Source: an uncultured Erysipelotrichaceae bacterium
GTDB taxonomy: Bacteria > Bacillota_I > Bacilli_A > RF39 > UBA660
NCBI GenBank assembly: GCA_902786275.1
Contig: CADACC010000011.1
Coordinates: 1 to 51,629 of the forward strand
DNA: 51,629 bases
Direction: 5' to 3'
Below the pieces are notes generated by a model. That model did not search any database. It had not been told where the DNA came from and saw only the letters and a list, made by a program, of their open reading frames with translations. The stretch's first letter is position 1. Every line of letters begins with the position of its first letter. This document shows, piece by piece, positions 7,664 to 17,156 of this stretch. Made by a program: the position numbers and the translations under genes.

Positions 7664-9040
7664 ATGCATAAATCAATAGCAACAATAAGTTCTCCTGAAT
7701 TTATAAATCTTCAACCTTTGGATATAAATCCTTTAATGAGTAAATGTGAAATAAAGGTGCTATATGTAGGACAAAACCGCAATGGCAGTTATATCAATAA
7801 AGAGGTTGCTACTGAAATGTCAAAAACATTAAGAGGTGCTCCTATCGTAGGTTATTATAAGCCAGAGAATGAAGATTTTGCAGATCATGGCGAACAGATT
7901 ATTATTGATGATGAAGGTATTAAATTTAATTGTCTAACTAAACCTTATGGATTTGTTGCTCCAGATGCAAAAGTATGGTTTCAAGACTTTGAAGATACTG
8001 ATGATTTTGGAAATGTTGTAACAAGAAAATATCTAATGACAACTGGTTATTTATGGACAGGACAATTTGAGGAAGCTCAAAGAGTTATTGATCAAGGAAA
8101 TAATCAATCTATGGAATTAGATGAAGAAACTTTAAAAGGTCATTGGTCAATGGATAATAATTCAAATATGGAATTTTTTATAATTGATGACGCAATATTT
8201 TCTAAATTATGCATCTTAGGTGAAGATGTAGAGCCTTGTTTTGAAGGCGCTAGAGTGACAGCTCCAGATGTAAGTACAACTTTTACAAAAGTTGATGACA
8301 ATTTTAAGAAAACATTATTTACTATGATGCAAGATTTAAAATTTGCATTAGAAGGAGGAAAAAACATGGAAAACGAAGAAGAAGTTATGGAAACTCCAGA
8401 AGTTGAAACTGAAGCAGTAGTTGAAGAAGAAGCTAAAACTAAAGAAGCTACTGAGGAAGTTGAAAATACTGAAGAAGTAACTGAATCAGAACCAGCTGAA
8501 GCAACAGAAGAAGTTGAAGAAACTGAAGATACTGCTGAAGTTGAAGAAAATCCTGTTGATGAAGCTGTAAATGATGTAGAATCTAATGTAGAAGAAAATG
8601 CGGAAGCCGCTGAGGAAGAATCAACCGCGACTGAAGAAGAACAACCTGCCGCTGAGGAATTTTCATTAGAGGATTACAAAAAACTACAAGCATCTTATGC
8701 AGATTTAGAAAATAAATATGCAGAGTTAGTAGAATTTAAAGAAACAATTGAATTAGAGAAAAAACAAGCTTTAATTGATAGTTTCTATATGTTAACAGAT
8801 GAAGATAAAAAAGATGTAGTAGAAAATATCAAAACTTATAGCTTAGATGAAATTGAATCTAAATTATCTGTAATTTGTGTAAGAAAAAAGGTTAATTTTG
8901 ATTCAGAGGATTCAGAAAAAAATGATAAGAATATAGAAGAAGAAAATTCACCAGAAACAACATTCAATCTTCCTCAAGAAGATGAAGCTGTACCTGCATG
9001 GATTTCTGCTTGTATAGATACTCAAAATAGCAAAAAATAA
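7664..9040 (+). CDS. Prohead protease with C-terminal scaffold, 458 aa
   Basis: ATG 7664 follows AGGAGG. The N-terminal ~230 residues include GAPIVGYYKPENEDFADHGE, a Trp-rich middle and NQSMELDEE. The His of DHGE and the Ser of NQSMEL are candidates for the His/Ser of a herpes-like prohead protease; this is inference from pattern. The C-terminal half is very acidic, Glu-rich and low in complexity, then a coiled coil (about 340-375), as in scaffolding proteins. All four Trp are TGG. It is followed by the decoration and capsid genes, as in protease-scaffold-capsid cassettes. A second start inside gives the scaffold alone (8366). Confidence 0.7.
   Translation: MHKSIATISSPEFINLQPLDINPLMSKCEIKVLYVGQNRNGSYINKEVATEMSKTLRGAPIVGYYKPENEDFADHGEQIIIDDEGIKFNCLTKPYGFVAPDAKVWFQDFEDTDDFGNVVTRKYLMTTGYLWTGQFEEAQRVIDQGNNQSMELDEETLKGHWSMDNNSNMEFFIIDDAIFSKLCILGEDVEPCFEGARVTAPDVSTTFTKVDDNFKKTLFTMMQDLKFALEGGKNMENEEEVMETPEVETEAVVEEEAKTKEATEEVENTEEVTESEPAEATEEVEETEDTAEVEENPVDEAVNDVESNVEENAEAAEEESTATEEEQPAAEEFSLEDYKKLQASYADLENKYAELVEFKETIELEKKQALIDSFYMLTDEDKKDVVENIKTYSLDEIESKLSVICVRKKVNFDSEDSEKNDKNIEEENSPETTFNLPQEDEAVPAWISACIDTQNSKK
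8366..9040 (+). CDS. Internally initiated scaffold, 224 aa, same frame
   Basis: AAGGAGG (8352-8358) is followed seven nt later by an in-frame ATG 8366, exactly where the protease domain ends and the acidic scaffold begins (MENEEEVMETPEVETEAVVE). This is as good a ribosome site as any real gene start in the window. It should yield a separate scaffold in excess over the protease, as lambda C/Nu3 does. The product is acidic, with a coiled coil near its middle. Confidence 0.65.
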   Translation: MENEEEVMETPEVETEAVVEEEAKTKEATEEVENTEEVTESEPAEATEEVEETEDTAEVEENPVDEAVNDVESNVEENAEAAEEESTATEEEQPAAEEFSLEDYKKLQASYADLENKYAELVEFKETIELEKKQALIDSFYMLTDEDKKDVVENIKTYSLDEIESKLSVICVRKKVNFDSEDSEKNDKNIEEENSPETTFNLPQEDEAVPAWISACIDTQNSKK

Positions 9041-9059
9041 TAAGGAGGAATTATAAACT

Positions 9060-9572
9060 ATGAAAAGAATAGGTTATGGACAAGTTGAACCTAACCATCT
9101 TTCTGCTCAAAGAACTGGACAAATCTATGCTCAATTACCAGCTACTGGAATTGATCAATTAGAAAATGGTCAATTTGCAAAATATGACTATGCTAATAAA
9201 AAAGTAGATTTTTCAGCTAATGCTGAGATTGAATGGATGTTAGTATTCAATGAAGTAAAATTATATGATGGTTATAGACAAACATATAAAGATTATGTTG
9301 CTTTAGCATCAGATAATGCAGATAAAGTTATATATCCAAGATTATTTAAAACAAATATTGGTGATATATTTACAACAAACTGCTTAAAATTAGCTGCATC
9401 TTCAGCTACAGGAGAAACTGAAATGGGAGATTATGCAGAAGGACAAAAATTAGGAATAAATAATAAAGGATTTTTGGATCCAACAGTAAGCACAGGATTA
9501 CAATTCCAAATTGTTAAAGTTTATACTTTAGCTGATGGACAAGATGCTGTTAAGGTTCAAAGAATCGCGTAA
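9060..9572 (+). CDS. Putative head decoration/stabilisation protein, 170 aa
   Basis: ATG 9060 lies behind TAAGGAGG. The protein starts MKRIGYGQVEPNHLSAQRTG and is predicted mostly beta with an ordinary composition; its one Trp is TGG. It sits between the protease/scaffold gene and the major capsid gene, the usual place of a head decoration protein. Function is inferred from position and size only. Confidence 0.6.
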   Translation: MKRIGYGQVEPNHLSAQRTGQIYAQLPATGIDQLENGQFAKYDYANKKVDFSANAEIEWMLVFNEVKLYDGYRQTYKDYVALASDNADKVIYPRLFKTNIGDIFTTNCLKLAASSATGETEMGDYAEGQKLGINNKGFLDPTVSTGLQFQIVKVYTLADGQDAVKVQRIA

Positions 9573-9590
9573 GAGGAGGAGTAAAGTATT

Positions 9591-10628
9591 ATGTTAGAAA
9601 AAAATGAATTAATAAAACTAGCTAAGACAGTTGCTAATGCTAACCCTTCTTCTCAAGTAGCATATTCTTTTGGAGAAAATAAATTCAGTTATTCTGATTT
9701 AAATGACACTTTAAGAAAAGAGTTAAATGAATTAGCTGGTACTTACAGACAATATGAAAATAACAAAAATGTTATTTTTGAATTAATTGAAGAAACAATC
9801 ACAGACGTACTTCCAAGAAAAGTTATGGAACAATATGGTATGTTTGCTGAAATCAAAACTTTAGCTCAAGGAGATAAAGCTAGATTCGTTACAAGAATAA
9901 CAGAATCTGCAAGACGTAGAGCAAAAAGATTTGTTACTAGAGTAGGATTAGCAGGTGTTTACGAAGTATTCAAATTAGATGGAAAATACGTAGATGTAAA
10001 TACAGAAGCTTATGGTGGAGCTGCTCAAATAGGATTTGAAGAATTCCTAGATGGAAGAGTAGATTTCGCTGAAATCCTTGACATTGTTATGGAAGGTTTA
10101 GATGAAGCTGTTTACAGAGAAATCGCTAAAGCTTTAATCGCAATGGCAGAAGAATTAAAAGGAGCTAATAAAGCTACAACAAATGCATTTGACGAAAGTG
10201 CTATGGACAACTTAATTGCTGTTGCTGATTCTTATGGAAAATCAACAATTTATTGTACATATGAATTTGCTGCAACAATGGTTCCAGAAGAAGGATGGAG
10301 ATCTGATAATCATAAAGATGAGAGATGGGAAAATGGTTACTTAGCTAACTATAAAGGACATAATGTAATTGTTTTAAATCAATCTTATGAAGATGAAACA
10401 AATACAACAAAACTTATAGATCCATCTTATGCATGGATTATCCCAGCTGGAGATAATAGCAAACCAGTTAAGATAGCTTTCGAAGGACCTACAGCAGTTA
10501 AAGAAGTAGACAATGAAGATTGGTCAAGAGAAATTAGAGTTTACAAGAAATTTGGTGTTGCTACATTAGTTTCTAATAACATTTGTGTATATATAAATAC
10601 AAGCTTATCACCAGAAAGCTCAATTTAG
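9591..10628 (+). CDS. Major capsid protein, 345 aa
   Basis: ATG 9591 follows AGAGGAGGAG. The order (after scaffold and decoration), the length and the pattern of an N-terminal helical arm (ELAGTYRQYENNKNVIFELI), a long Glu/Ala-rich helix (about 160-200) and a beta-rich C-terminus fit an HK97-fold capsid. All four Trp codons are TGG. Codons look optimised: more GCT, GGA and ACA and few rare codons. A strong hairpin terminator follows, as is usual after a major capsid gene. Confidence 0.85.
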   Translation: MLEKNELIKLAKTVANANPSSQVAYSFGENKFSYSDLNDTLRKELNELAGTYRQYENNKNVIFELIEETITDVLPRKVMEQYGMFAEIKTLAQGDKARFVTRITESARRRAKRFVTRVGLAGVYEVFKLDGKYVDVNTEAYGGAAQIGFEEFLDGRVDFAEILDIVMEGLDEAVYREIAKALIAMAEELKGANKATTNAFDESAMDNLIAVADSYGKSTIYCTYEFAATMVPEEGWRSDNHKDERWENGYLANYKGHNVIVLNQSYEDETNTTKLIDPSYAWIIPAGDNSKPVKIAFEGPTAVKEVDNEDWSREIRVYKKFGVATLVSNNICVYINTSLSPESSI

Positions 10629-10637
10629 TTACATATC

Positions 10638-10710
10638 AGGGAAGAAAAGTTATAATTAGGAAATAAAAAGATTAATTATAATGGTTAATCTTCCCTCTTT
10701 TCTTTTATCT
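10638..10710 (+). terminator. Terminator after the major capsid gene
   Basis: AGGGAAGA (10638-10645) pairs with TCTTCCCT (10689-10696), and the right arm is followed by a T-rich tract. Inside the loop a second hairpin, AGATTAA/TTAATCT, can form, giving a branched structure. Confidence 0.7.
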
Positions 10711-10711
10711 T

Positions 10712-10772
10712 TTGGAAGTTTGAAAAATATGAAAAATTATTATATATTATTTATAAGGAAAAATATAGAAAG
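10712..10772 (+). promoter_or_regulatory. Candidate phage promoter signature
   Basis: TTTTGG follows the T tract. TATATTAT lies 28 nt further on (10743) and ATATAGAAAG at 10763-10772, just before the ribosome site of the next gene. It matches the bipartite intergenic pattern elsewhere. Confidence 0.3.
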
Positions 10773-10793
10773 ATAAAAGGAGGTATAAAACGA

Positions 10794-11363
10794 ATGATAG
10801 ATAGAAATAAAATTATTGCTTTAACAAATAGAGATACTGGCACTGTTGAATATACATTACCAGATACTGGAACTCGTAGAGTTTTTAGTCCTGGAGAAAC
10901 TAAAATGGTAACTTTTGACGAGATAGAAAAATTATCTTGGGCAAGAGGTGGAAGAGCTTTATTAAAAAATTATCTTATTATTGGAGATAATGAGGCTACG
11001 CAAGAAATTTTAGGTGAAATTGAGCCAGAATATTATTATGATCAAGAAACTATTAAAGAACTTCTTTTAAATGGTAGTCTTGATCAATTAAAAGATGCTT
11101 TAGATTTTGCTCCTGCTGGAGTTGTTGATTTAATTAAACAAGAAGCAGTAGATTTAAAAATCAATAGCATAGACAAGAGAGAGGCAATAAAGAAACAAAC
11201 TCATTTTGATGTAGATACAGCAATAAGATTAAATCAAGAAGAAGAAGAAACAAATAGCTCTGTGGCAGCTACAACCAAAAGAAGAACTAGCCCTCTAGCG
11301 GCTAATACTCAAAAAACAGATAGTAGCGGCGCGCAAGGTAAATATAAAATTATAAATAAATAA
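10794..11363 (+). CDS. Unrecognised virion-region protein, 189 aa
   Basis: ATG 10794 is preceded by AAAAGGAGG. The N-terminal 100 residues are a mixed fold with FSPGETKMVTFDEI and KLSWARGGRALLKNYLIIGD. A DQETIKELLLNGSLDQLKDA segment follows, and the C-terminal 40 residues are disordered (Thr, Ser, Gln). Trp is TGG. It lies first after the capsid gene, where head-completion or connector proteins are found. I cannot assign a function. Confidence 0.6.
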   Translation: MIDRNKIIALTNRDTGTVEYTLPDTGTRRVFSPGETKMVTFDEIEKLSWARGGRALLKNYLIIGDNEATQEILGEIEPEYYYDQETIKELLLNGSLDQLKDALDFAPAGVVDLIKQEAVDLKINSIDKREAIKKQTHFDVDTAIRLNQEEEETNSSVAATTKRRTSPLAANTQKTDSSGAQGKYKIINK

Positions 11364-11380
11364 TACAAGGGAGGTGTAAT

Positions 11381-11926
11381 ATGGCTAATTTATATACTAC
11401 ACCTTTTTCTGACATTTATGATTCTTTTCTAGCAAAAGTAACTGATGATATGTATATGGAATTGTCTAAGGATGATACTTATCAAATGTTAGAAGAATTA
11501 TTATTATCTGCAATTCCTAAATTTGAATTTCCTCGTAAGGATCTTTCAGATTACAAAAAATCTTATACTACTACAACTACTGTTGATGAACAAACTAAAA
11601 CTGTTTATAAAGTTGGATTTTTCAATAATAGATTAACTTCAGAAGAAATTAATATTTTAGCAACTTATATGGTAGTAGAATGGTTAGGTCAGCAATTAGC
11701 TAGTATAGAGAATGTAAGAATGAAGTATAGTGGAACAGATTTTAAATTTACTTCTCAAGCAAATCATATTCAAAAGTTAGTTACTTTAAAGAAAGAATAT
11801 GAAAGAGAAGGGTTTCATTTACAAAGATTATATAAGAGAAGGACTTTAACAGAAGATGGCTATGTAAGGTCAACTTTTGATGTTATCATGAAACCTCTTA
11901 CAGAGAGGAGTTCTGATAATGGTTAG
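11381..11926 (+). CDS. Putative head-tail connector, 181 aa
   Basis: ATG 11381 follows GGGAGG. The protein is mostly helical, with a Thr-rich loop (KKSYTTTTTVDEQTKTVYKV) and a helical C-terminal half. Size, helical content and place after capsid fit a head-tail adaptor. That is inferred from order, not from a motif. Its TAG overlaps the start of the next gene by 8 bp. Confidence 0.55.
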   Translation: MANLYTTPFSDIYDSFLAKVTDDMYMELSKDDTYQMLEELLLSAIPKFEFPRKDLSDYKKSYTTTTTVDEQTKTVYKVGFFNNRLTSEEINILATYMVVEWLGQQLASIENVRMKYSGTDFKFTSQANHIQKLVTLKKEYEREGFHLQRLYKRRTLTEDGYVRSTFDVIMKPLTERSSDNG

Positions 11927-12239
11927 TAAATATAATGTAGATATTTCTACAGAAGATATTTTAGCAAATCTTAAAAGGCTTATAAATAAGACCTATAAAT
12001 TATTACCAAGTAGAGAAGAGGGAACCGATTGAGAGGTTCCTTTATCTACTATAATAGAAGAACTTGCTGGGATGTACGAATTATTTAATCAAGATATAGG
12101 TCCTGATTATGTTTCTTTGCTTAGTAAATTAGAAGGGCTTAAGAGTTTAGATAGTGAAGACTTTTTCAGTTTTAGAAGAATGATTTTTGATTGTTTAAAC
12201 CTTATGAATAAGGTGAGTGAATATGTCAAGTCTAGATAA
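11919..12239 (+). CDS. Small helical connector-region protein, 106 aa
   Basis: It starts at ATG 11919, inside the end of the previous gene, with AGAGAGGAG just upstream, and ends at TAA 12237. One TGA (in GTDWEVPLST) is Trp; under the standard code the gene would be broken. The product is helical (MVSKYNVDISTEDILANLKR at the N-terminus). No family is recognised. Overlaps at both ends show tight translational coupling in the connector operon. Confidence 0.7.
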
Positions 12240-13215
12240 TTTACGTACAAGATTAACTTATCAAGGCGGAATTGCGCAAGAAGATAGAATGGATCAAGAT
12301 AAATTAAGAAGTTTAAAGAAAGCTTTACTTTATAGTTATCAAGCGCAAACAGCAGTTTTAGAAGATGGTAGAGAATTTAAATGCTTAATAAATCATGATA
12401 AGTTAAAAGAAGATTATGATGATAAAATTATTTCAATTCCTTATGAAGATGTATGTCTAAATGGAGGAGATGAAAAATTTATAGATTGGGATCCTGAAGA
12501 TTTAAGAAAAATCAATATGAAAGTAGGAGATACTTTTACTTGAAAAGAAACTGATACTCATTGGATTGTTATTCAAGAGATATTAGAAGAAAACGCTTAT
12601 TTCAGAGGGACTATTAGAAAAGCTCAAGATGAAGTTGTTATAGATGGCAAGTCTTATCATGGCTGGTTCAGTAGAGATAATGATGAAGCCCTATGGCATA
12701 CAAAAGGAAAGACTTCTTGGAGCGAAATGGGATATGAAGTGATATTATATATAACAGCAGATGATACAACAAGAGGTTACTTTAGTAGATTTAAAAAAGT
12801 AACTATAAAAGATAGATTATGGCAAGTTCAAATGGTAGATGATATAACATCAGATACTATGTTGATTATTTTCTTAAGAGAGACTTTTACAAATGAATTT
12901 GAAGATGCGGAAGCCGGTGAAGGATCTCAAGACGAGGTAACTCCTTCTCCAGATGAGACTGATCCTACCCCAACCGAGGCCGCCGCAATAATTGGAAAGG
13001 ATAGTTTATATCCTTTTGATACATCTGTTTATACTATTGAAAATGCTTTGGATGGAACTTGGTTCCTAAGCAACTCTAAAGCAAAGATAGATGGGGTTTC
13101 TCCTACATCTGTAACAATCACTATTGTCACTTCAAAGAGTGGTTCTGTTGATTTAATATATAAGAGAGATGGAGAAGAAGATATTATAAAAACAATTACA
13201 ATAAATTCTTTATAG
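12223..13215 (+). CDS. Connector/closure protein with Ig-like C-terminus, 330 aa
   Basis: The start chosen is ATG 12223, seven nt after AAGGTG, overlapping the previous stop. A TGA (12541, TFTWKETD) is Trp, and seven other Trp are TGG. The first ~230 residues are beta-rich (KVGDTFTWKETDTHWIVIQE). An acidic Pro/Glu linker with GC-rich codons follows (about 225-260). The last ~65 residues look like an Ig-like beta domain (DGTWFLSNSKAKIDG). Order suggests a head-closure or adaptor protein. The Ig-like add-on is common in virion proteins and may decorate the surface. Confidence 0.6.
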
Positions 13216-13228
13216 AAAGGAGGATTAG

Positions 13229-13822
13229 ATGAAAAGAGACCTTATAGAAACAGTTTCGACAAGTATTAGTTCATCTTTCCTTTCTATTGAGAAAGATATT
13301 AGTTTAATATTAACGAAATTGTTTTTTGACCATAAAGTATATAATAAACAATTATTAAGATTATTAGTTATTCCAACTAAAGATTGTTTATCTAATTTAT
13401 CAAATGAGGAATATATTGAAAAGGTTAATAATACAAGTTTAGCTACTCTTGTTCAAGAAGGTTATATAAAATTAGCACCAAAAATTGCTATGCCTGAACA
13501 TGAGAAAGTAAAATCTTATATTATTCTTACTTTTGATAATTTTAGTCCTAATGCAACAAATCCAGAATTTAGAGATTGTACAATTCATTTTGATATAATA
13601 TGTCATACTGATTATTGAGTTATGGATGATTATCAAATTAGACCTCTTAAAATTGCAGGTTATATAGATGGAATTTTAAATAAGTCTAAATTAACTGGAA
13701 TTGGGGAACTTAATTTTATGGGATGTAATGAATTAGTATTAGATGAAGTTTTATCAGGATATACTTTATCTTATAGAGCTATTCATGGCTCAGATGATAA
13801 AATACCGGGAGAAGAAGAGTAA
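13229..13822 (+). CDS. Putative tail-terminator/completion protein, 197 aa
   Basis: ATG 13229 follows AAAGGAGG and the gene ends at TAA. A TGA (13616) joins two halves: ...FDIICHTDY-W-VMDDYQIRPLKIAG. Under the standard code it would split into two small genes. Length and place two genes before the major tail protein fit a tail-terminator or neck protein, by synteny only. Confidence 0.6.
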
Positions 13823-13825
13823 TTA

Positions 13826-14590
13826 ATGATTAATGAATTATTATTATTATCTGGAAATGATATTCCTTTAGAAAAATTAAATCTTTTATTTCACCCTCCA
13901 ACAGTAAGAGAAATTGCTTACATAGGAGAAGATACCTTTTTTACAGGTTGTGAGATATTAAGATTTTCAAAAGAGAATTTAAGTGAAGAGGACAAAAATC
14001 ATTTAGAGAATATAAGTAATTTTAATATAATAATGTCAATAATTAGAGAAAAAAATGAGGGAACACAATATAATAGACAATGTGTTTTACAAGTTTTATC
14101 TCTATTGTTTCCTTCTTATAAAATTAATTTAGATTTTGATAAATCTGAAATAATTTTTAAGCAGGATGATATAATGCTTAGTTTAAATGAAAAAAATTAT
14201 GATATTTTTTTAGAAGCATTGAATGAAATATTAGTTTTAGGCGGCGGAGATAAAGAATATAATCCGGCGGGAGGTCTTGCAAATAAAATTGCAGAGAAAC
14301 TAAAAAGAGGTCGTCAAAAAGTGGCGGTCAAAGAGTCTAAAAGTAATCAAAAAGTTGCTATTTTGAGTAGATATATTTCAATTCTTGCAGTAGGTGAAAA
14401 CAAAGATATGAATGCTTTGTTGAATTATTCTTTATATCAGTTATTTGATGAATTTAAAAGATTTCAATTAAAACTTGCTTTTGATGCGCATCAAAGTGCA
14501 TTATTGGCGGGCGCCAAGTCAGAAGATTTGGGCGAGGTTAAAGATTGAATGAAAGATATTCATTCAAATGATGAGGATGAAGAACAATAA
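13826..14590 (+). CDS. Helical tail-assembly-region protein, 254 aa
   Basis: ATG 13826 lies four nt after the previous stop, within the same translated unit. The protein has FHPPTVREIAYIGEDTFFTG near the N-terminus and a helical C-terminal half with LFDEFKRFQLKLAFD. It ends KDWMKDIHSNDEDEEQ, where W is TGA 14546. A cluster of GC-rich codons (14238-14530) stands out. Similar proteins occur before the major tail gene in gut phages I recall, but the function is not known to me. Confidence 0.6.
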
Positions 14591-14612
14591 AAAATGTTCT
14601 AATTGATTTTTT
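14581..14612 (+). terminator. Weak hairpin before the major tail gene
   Basis: AGAACA/TGTTCT (14581-14586 with 14595-14600) forms a 6-bp stem, followed six nt later by a T run. It overlaps the stop of the previous gene. It is weak and may only attenuate. Confidence 0.35.
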
Positions 14613-14678
14613 AATACTAGCAGAAAGAAATAAAAGGAGTTTTATAAATCAATAAAAATATAAAAGGAGGAAATTTAT

Positions 14679-15563
14679 ATGAAGTTTGGTGTTCGTGAGA
14701 TTGCTAACGTAGTTTTCAAAGCTAAAACAGCTCAAAAAATTGGTTCTACAACATTTTTACCAGGTCAACCAGTTCTTTACATAGACACAGCTAAAACTTC
14801 TACTATTGAAGGAGCTGCTACAACAGTTTATGCTCAAGGTGGTAGAGGAAACACAAGACTTATTGCTTGGGAAGGTGAGAAAACTTTAACTTTCACAGTT
14901 GAAGATGCATTACTTTCACCAATTGGTTTCAATATTTTAAGTGGTGCTGGTTTATTTAAAGATAGCGAAAAAACTGTTCATGTTCATATGACATCTGCAG
15001 CTGTTGTATCTGCAACAGGAGAAATTGATTTAACAGATGCTTTAAATGAAGATGATCAAATCGACGCAACAGCTCCTATATTCATTGCAGTTACAGAAGC
15101 TGATGGATCTATAACAGGAGAATTAGTTGAGAATACAACAGTTGCTTCTGATGGAAAGAAAATTACAGGAGCTACTAAAAATGAAGGAGACACAGTTAGT
15201 GTTGACTATTATATCACAAGAAATGCAGGAACTGTTTCTGAATTACAAATTGATGCAGAAAACTTCGCAGGTTACTACTATGTAGAAGCTAGCACATTAT
15301 TTAGAGATCAAAATACAGGTAAAGATTTACCAGCTGAAATTACTCTACCTAATGTTAAAATTCAATCTAACTTCACATTTAGTATGGCTAGCACAGGAGA
15401 TCCTTCAACATTTACATTCACAATGGATGCAATGCCTGGATACACATATTTCAATCATACAAAGAAAGTTTTATGCGTAATTCAAGTTGTTGAAGACTTT
15501 GAGGATGCTGGAGCTGACTTAGATTCAGTTATGAAACATCCTGGTGATGACGAAAGCATTTAG
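14679..15563 (+). CDS. Major tail (tube) protein, 294 aa
   Basis: ATG 14679 follows AAAAGGAGG. The protein is beta-rich with few charged residues, opens MKFGVREIANVVFKAKTAQK and has an acidic end. Its only Trp is TGG. It lies between the neck genes and the chaperone/tape-measure genes, and codons look optimised as in the capsid gene. It is flanked by hairpins, so it can be expressed at its own level. Assignment rests on order, composition and codon use. Confidence 0.7.
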   Translation: MKFGVREIANVVFKAKTAQKIGSTTFLPGQPVLYIDTAKTSTIEGAATTVYAQGGRGNTRLIAWEGEKTLTFTVEDALLSPIGFNILSGAGLFKDSEKTVHVHMTSAAVVSATGEIDLTDALNEDDQIDATAPIFIAVTEADGSITGELVENTTVASDGKKITGATKNEGDTVSVDYYITRNAGTVSELQIDAENFAGYYYVEASTLFRDQNTGKDLPAEITLPNVKIQSNFTFSMASTGDPSTFTFTMDAMPGYTYFNHTKKVLCVIQVVEDFEDAGADLDSVMKHPGDDESI

Positions 15564-15594
15564 TTTATAGTACCTTCTTATAAAGTAGGTATTT

Positions 15595-15622
15595 AAGGAG
15601 GAGTAATATCCTCCTTTTTTTT
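15595..15622 (+). terminator. Terminator whose arms are SD and anti-SD
   Basis: AAGGAGGA (15595-15602) pairs with TCCTCCTT (15609-15616), followed by eight T. The left arm is a perfect ribosome-binding sequence locked in the hairpin. A weaker imperfect hairpin (TACC..GGTA) precedes it. The real ribosome site of the next gene is a separate AAAGGAGG at 15630-15637. Confidence 0.75.
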
Positions 15623-15643
15623 AATATATAAAGGAGGAAAAGT

Positions 15644-17098
15644 ATGAGCGCACTTGGAGAATATGTTCATATGTTAACCAATAATTATTTAAAATATGGT
15701 GTTAGTAGAAATTCTCAAGGGAGTCCTGCGTCTTCTAGAGCTACAAATTTGGAAGCTTATAGGAAAATGAGATTGGGTGAAATTCCTCCTATAAATAAAA
15801 GTAATGTAAATGTTTTAAAACAGGTTTTAATAAACAATACAAGTAAAAGTGAGAATCAAGATATTGCTGTCCTTGATCGAAATTTTCAAAGAAGAATTGA
15901 TTTAGTTTATGAAGCTTTGGGAAGATTGACTAGTGTTGAAAATATTAATTCTTATAATTATAGCGGCGGGTCTAACGCATGGCAAGCCTCGCAAAGGTTC
16001 ACTGTAGGAGGAACAGAAGGAACAACTCAGGGTTTTGGTATTCCTCAAATTAGAGAATTAAAAACTTTGAGAGAAGATATTGAAAATTTATTAAATATTG
16101 CAAGCAAAGGAGTTATGACTCAAGCTCAATTTGATGAGTTACAACAAAAATATAATGCTATGTCTAATAAAGTATCTTTATCTGCTTCTATGGAAGGAGC
16201 TTCTTTGTCTAATATTAAGAGTATGGCTGGTCAACTTCAAGAGGCAATCAATATTTATAATTTTACAGATACATATAATCATGTCGTTGGAGATTGAGGT
16301 GAATTATTTGTTGCTTCTTTAGCTTTAACTGCGCAAGATCTTGCTGAGGAAAATGCGGACGCCGCAATAATGAAAATTTTAAATGGAGTAAAAGGAAGTC
16401 AAAGAAGTAATGCTTATTTAAAGAAATCTGATATTGCTATTGATGCATCTCAATTTAATCAAATAAATAGGCAATCAAATGGTAATGGCTTTTGATTAAA
16501 GAGAAGTCAAGATAAGGTTGATGTTCAAATCTCTTTTCATGGAGAGTTAGTTAATGCTACCGTTAAAAACTATAAAGAATCAACTTATAATAAAGAGGGA
16601 GGATTAAAATTACAAAACGTTCCTCTTTTATATGCTTTAGTATATATTAATAGACAAGGAGATTTGGCTAATCATTGATTAAATAGACAAGTTATTCCAG
16701 CTCAATGAACTGGTAGAACTTCTATTGGTAATTTTAATTATATAAATCGTTTAATAAAATTTGAACTTGCTTATGAAGCTCTTGCAAGCGGAAACCCTTT
16801 AAAAAAAGGTGTTGATAAAGCCAATATATTTGTTTGATTAAATAGAGAACACCCAGAAAAAACTGTAGTATTATCTACTGCAGAGATGTTATCTGGAGCT
16901 GGGTTAGATAAATATTTTGCTTTTACAAGAGAAGATTTATTAGCAGATGGTATTGCTAATAGAGATCCTGGTTTTGCGGCAGCCAATAAACCAGTAGAAG
17001 GAGAATCTCATAGCGCGGCAATGTCTCGTATTGCAAATGTTTTACATCACTTAAATTCAATTAGTATTGGAGTTAGATATAAAGATCTTACATTATAA
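15644..17098 (+). CDS. Unrecognised tail-region protein, 484 aa
   Basis: ATG 15644 follows AAAGGAGG and the gene ends at TAA. Five TGA codons are Trp (for example VVGDWGELF, NGFWLKRS, IPAQWTG) and one Trp is TGG. The N-terminal half is helical (FQRRIDLVYEALGRL), with a Gly/Ser-rich loop near 110. The C-terminal half is mixed, with LVYINRQGDLANHWLNRQ. The gene lies between the major tail and chaperone-like genes. It is not a recognisable sheath, and no myovirus marker was seen. I do not recognise the family. Confidence 0.65.
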
Positions 17099-17156
17099 AG
17101 TTTGATTTTTTAGAAAAATCATTATATAATAAAAGGAGAAAAAAGGAGGATTTTAA

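Noticed and set aside
15644-17098. Tail sheath of a contractile phage
   Set aside because: No sheath-like features or baseplate wedge genes were seen; only a single tube protein is supported.
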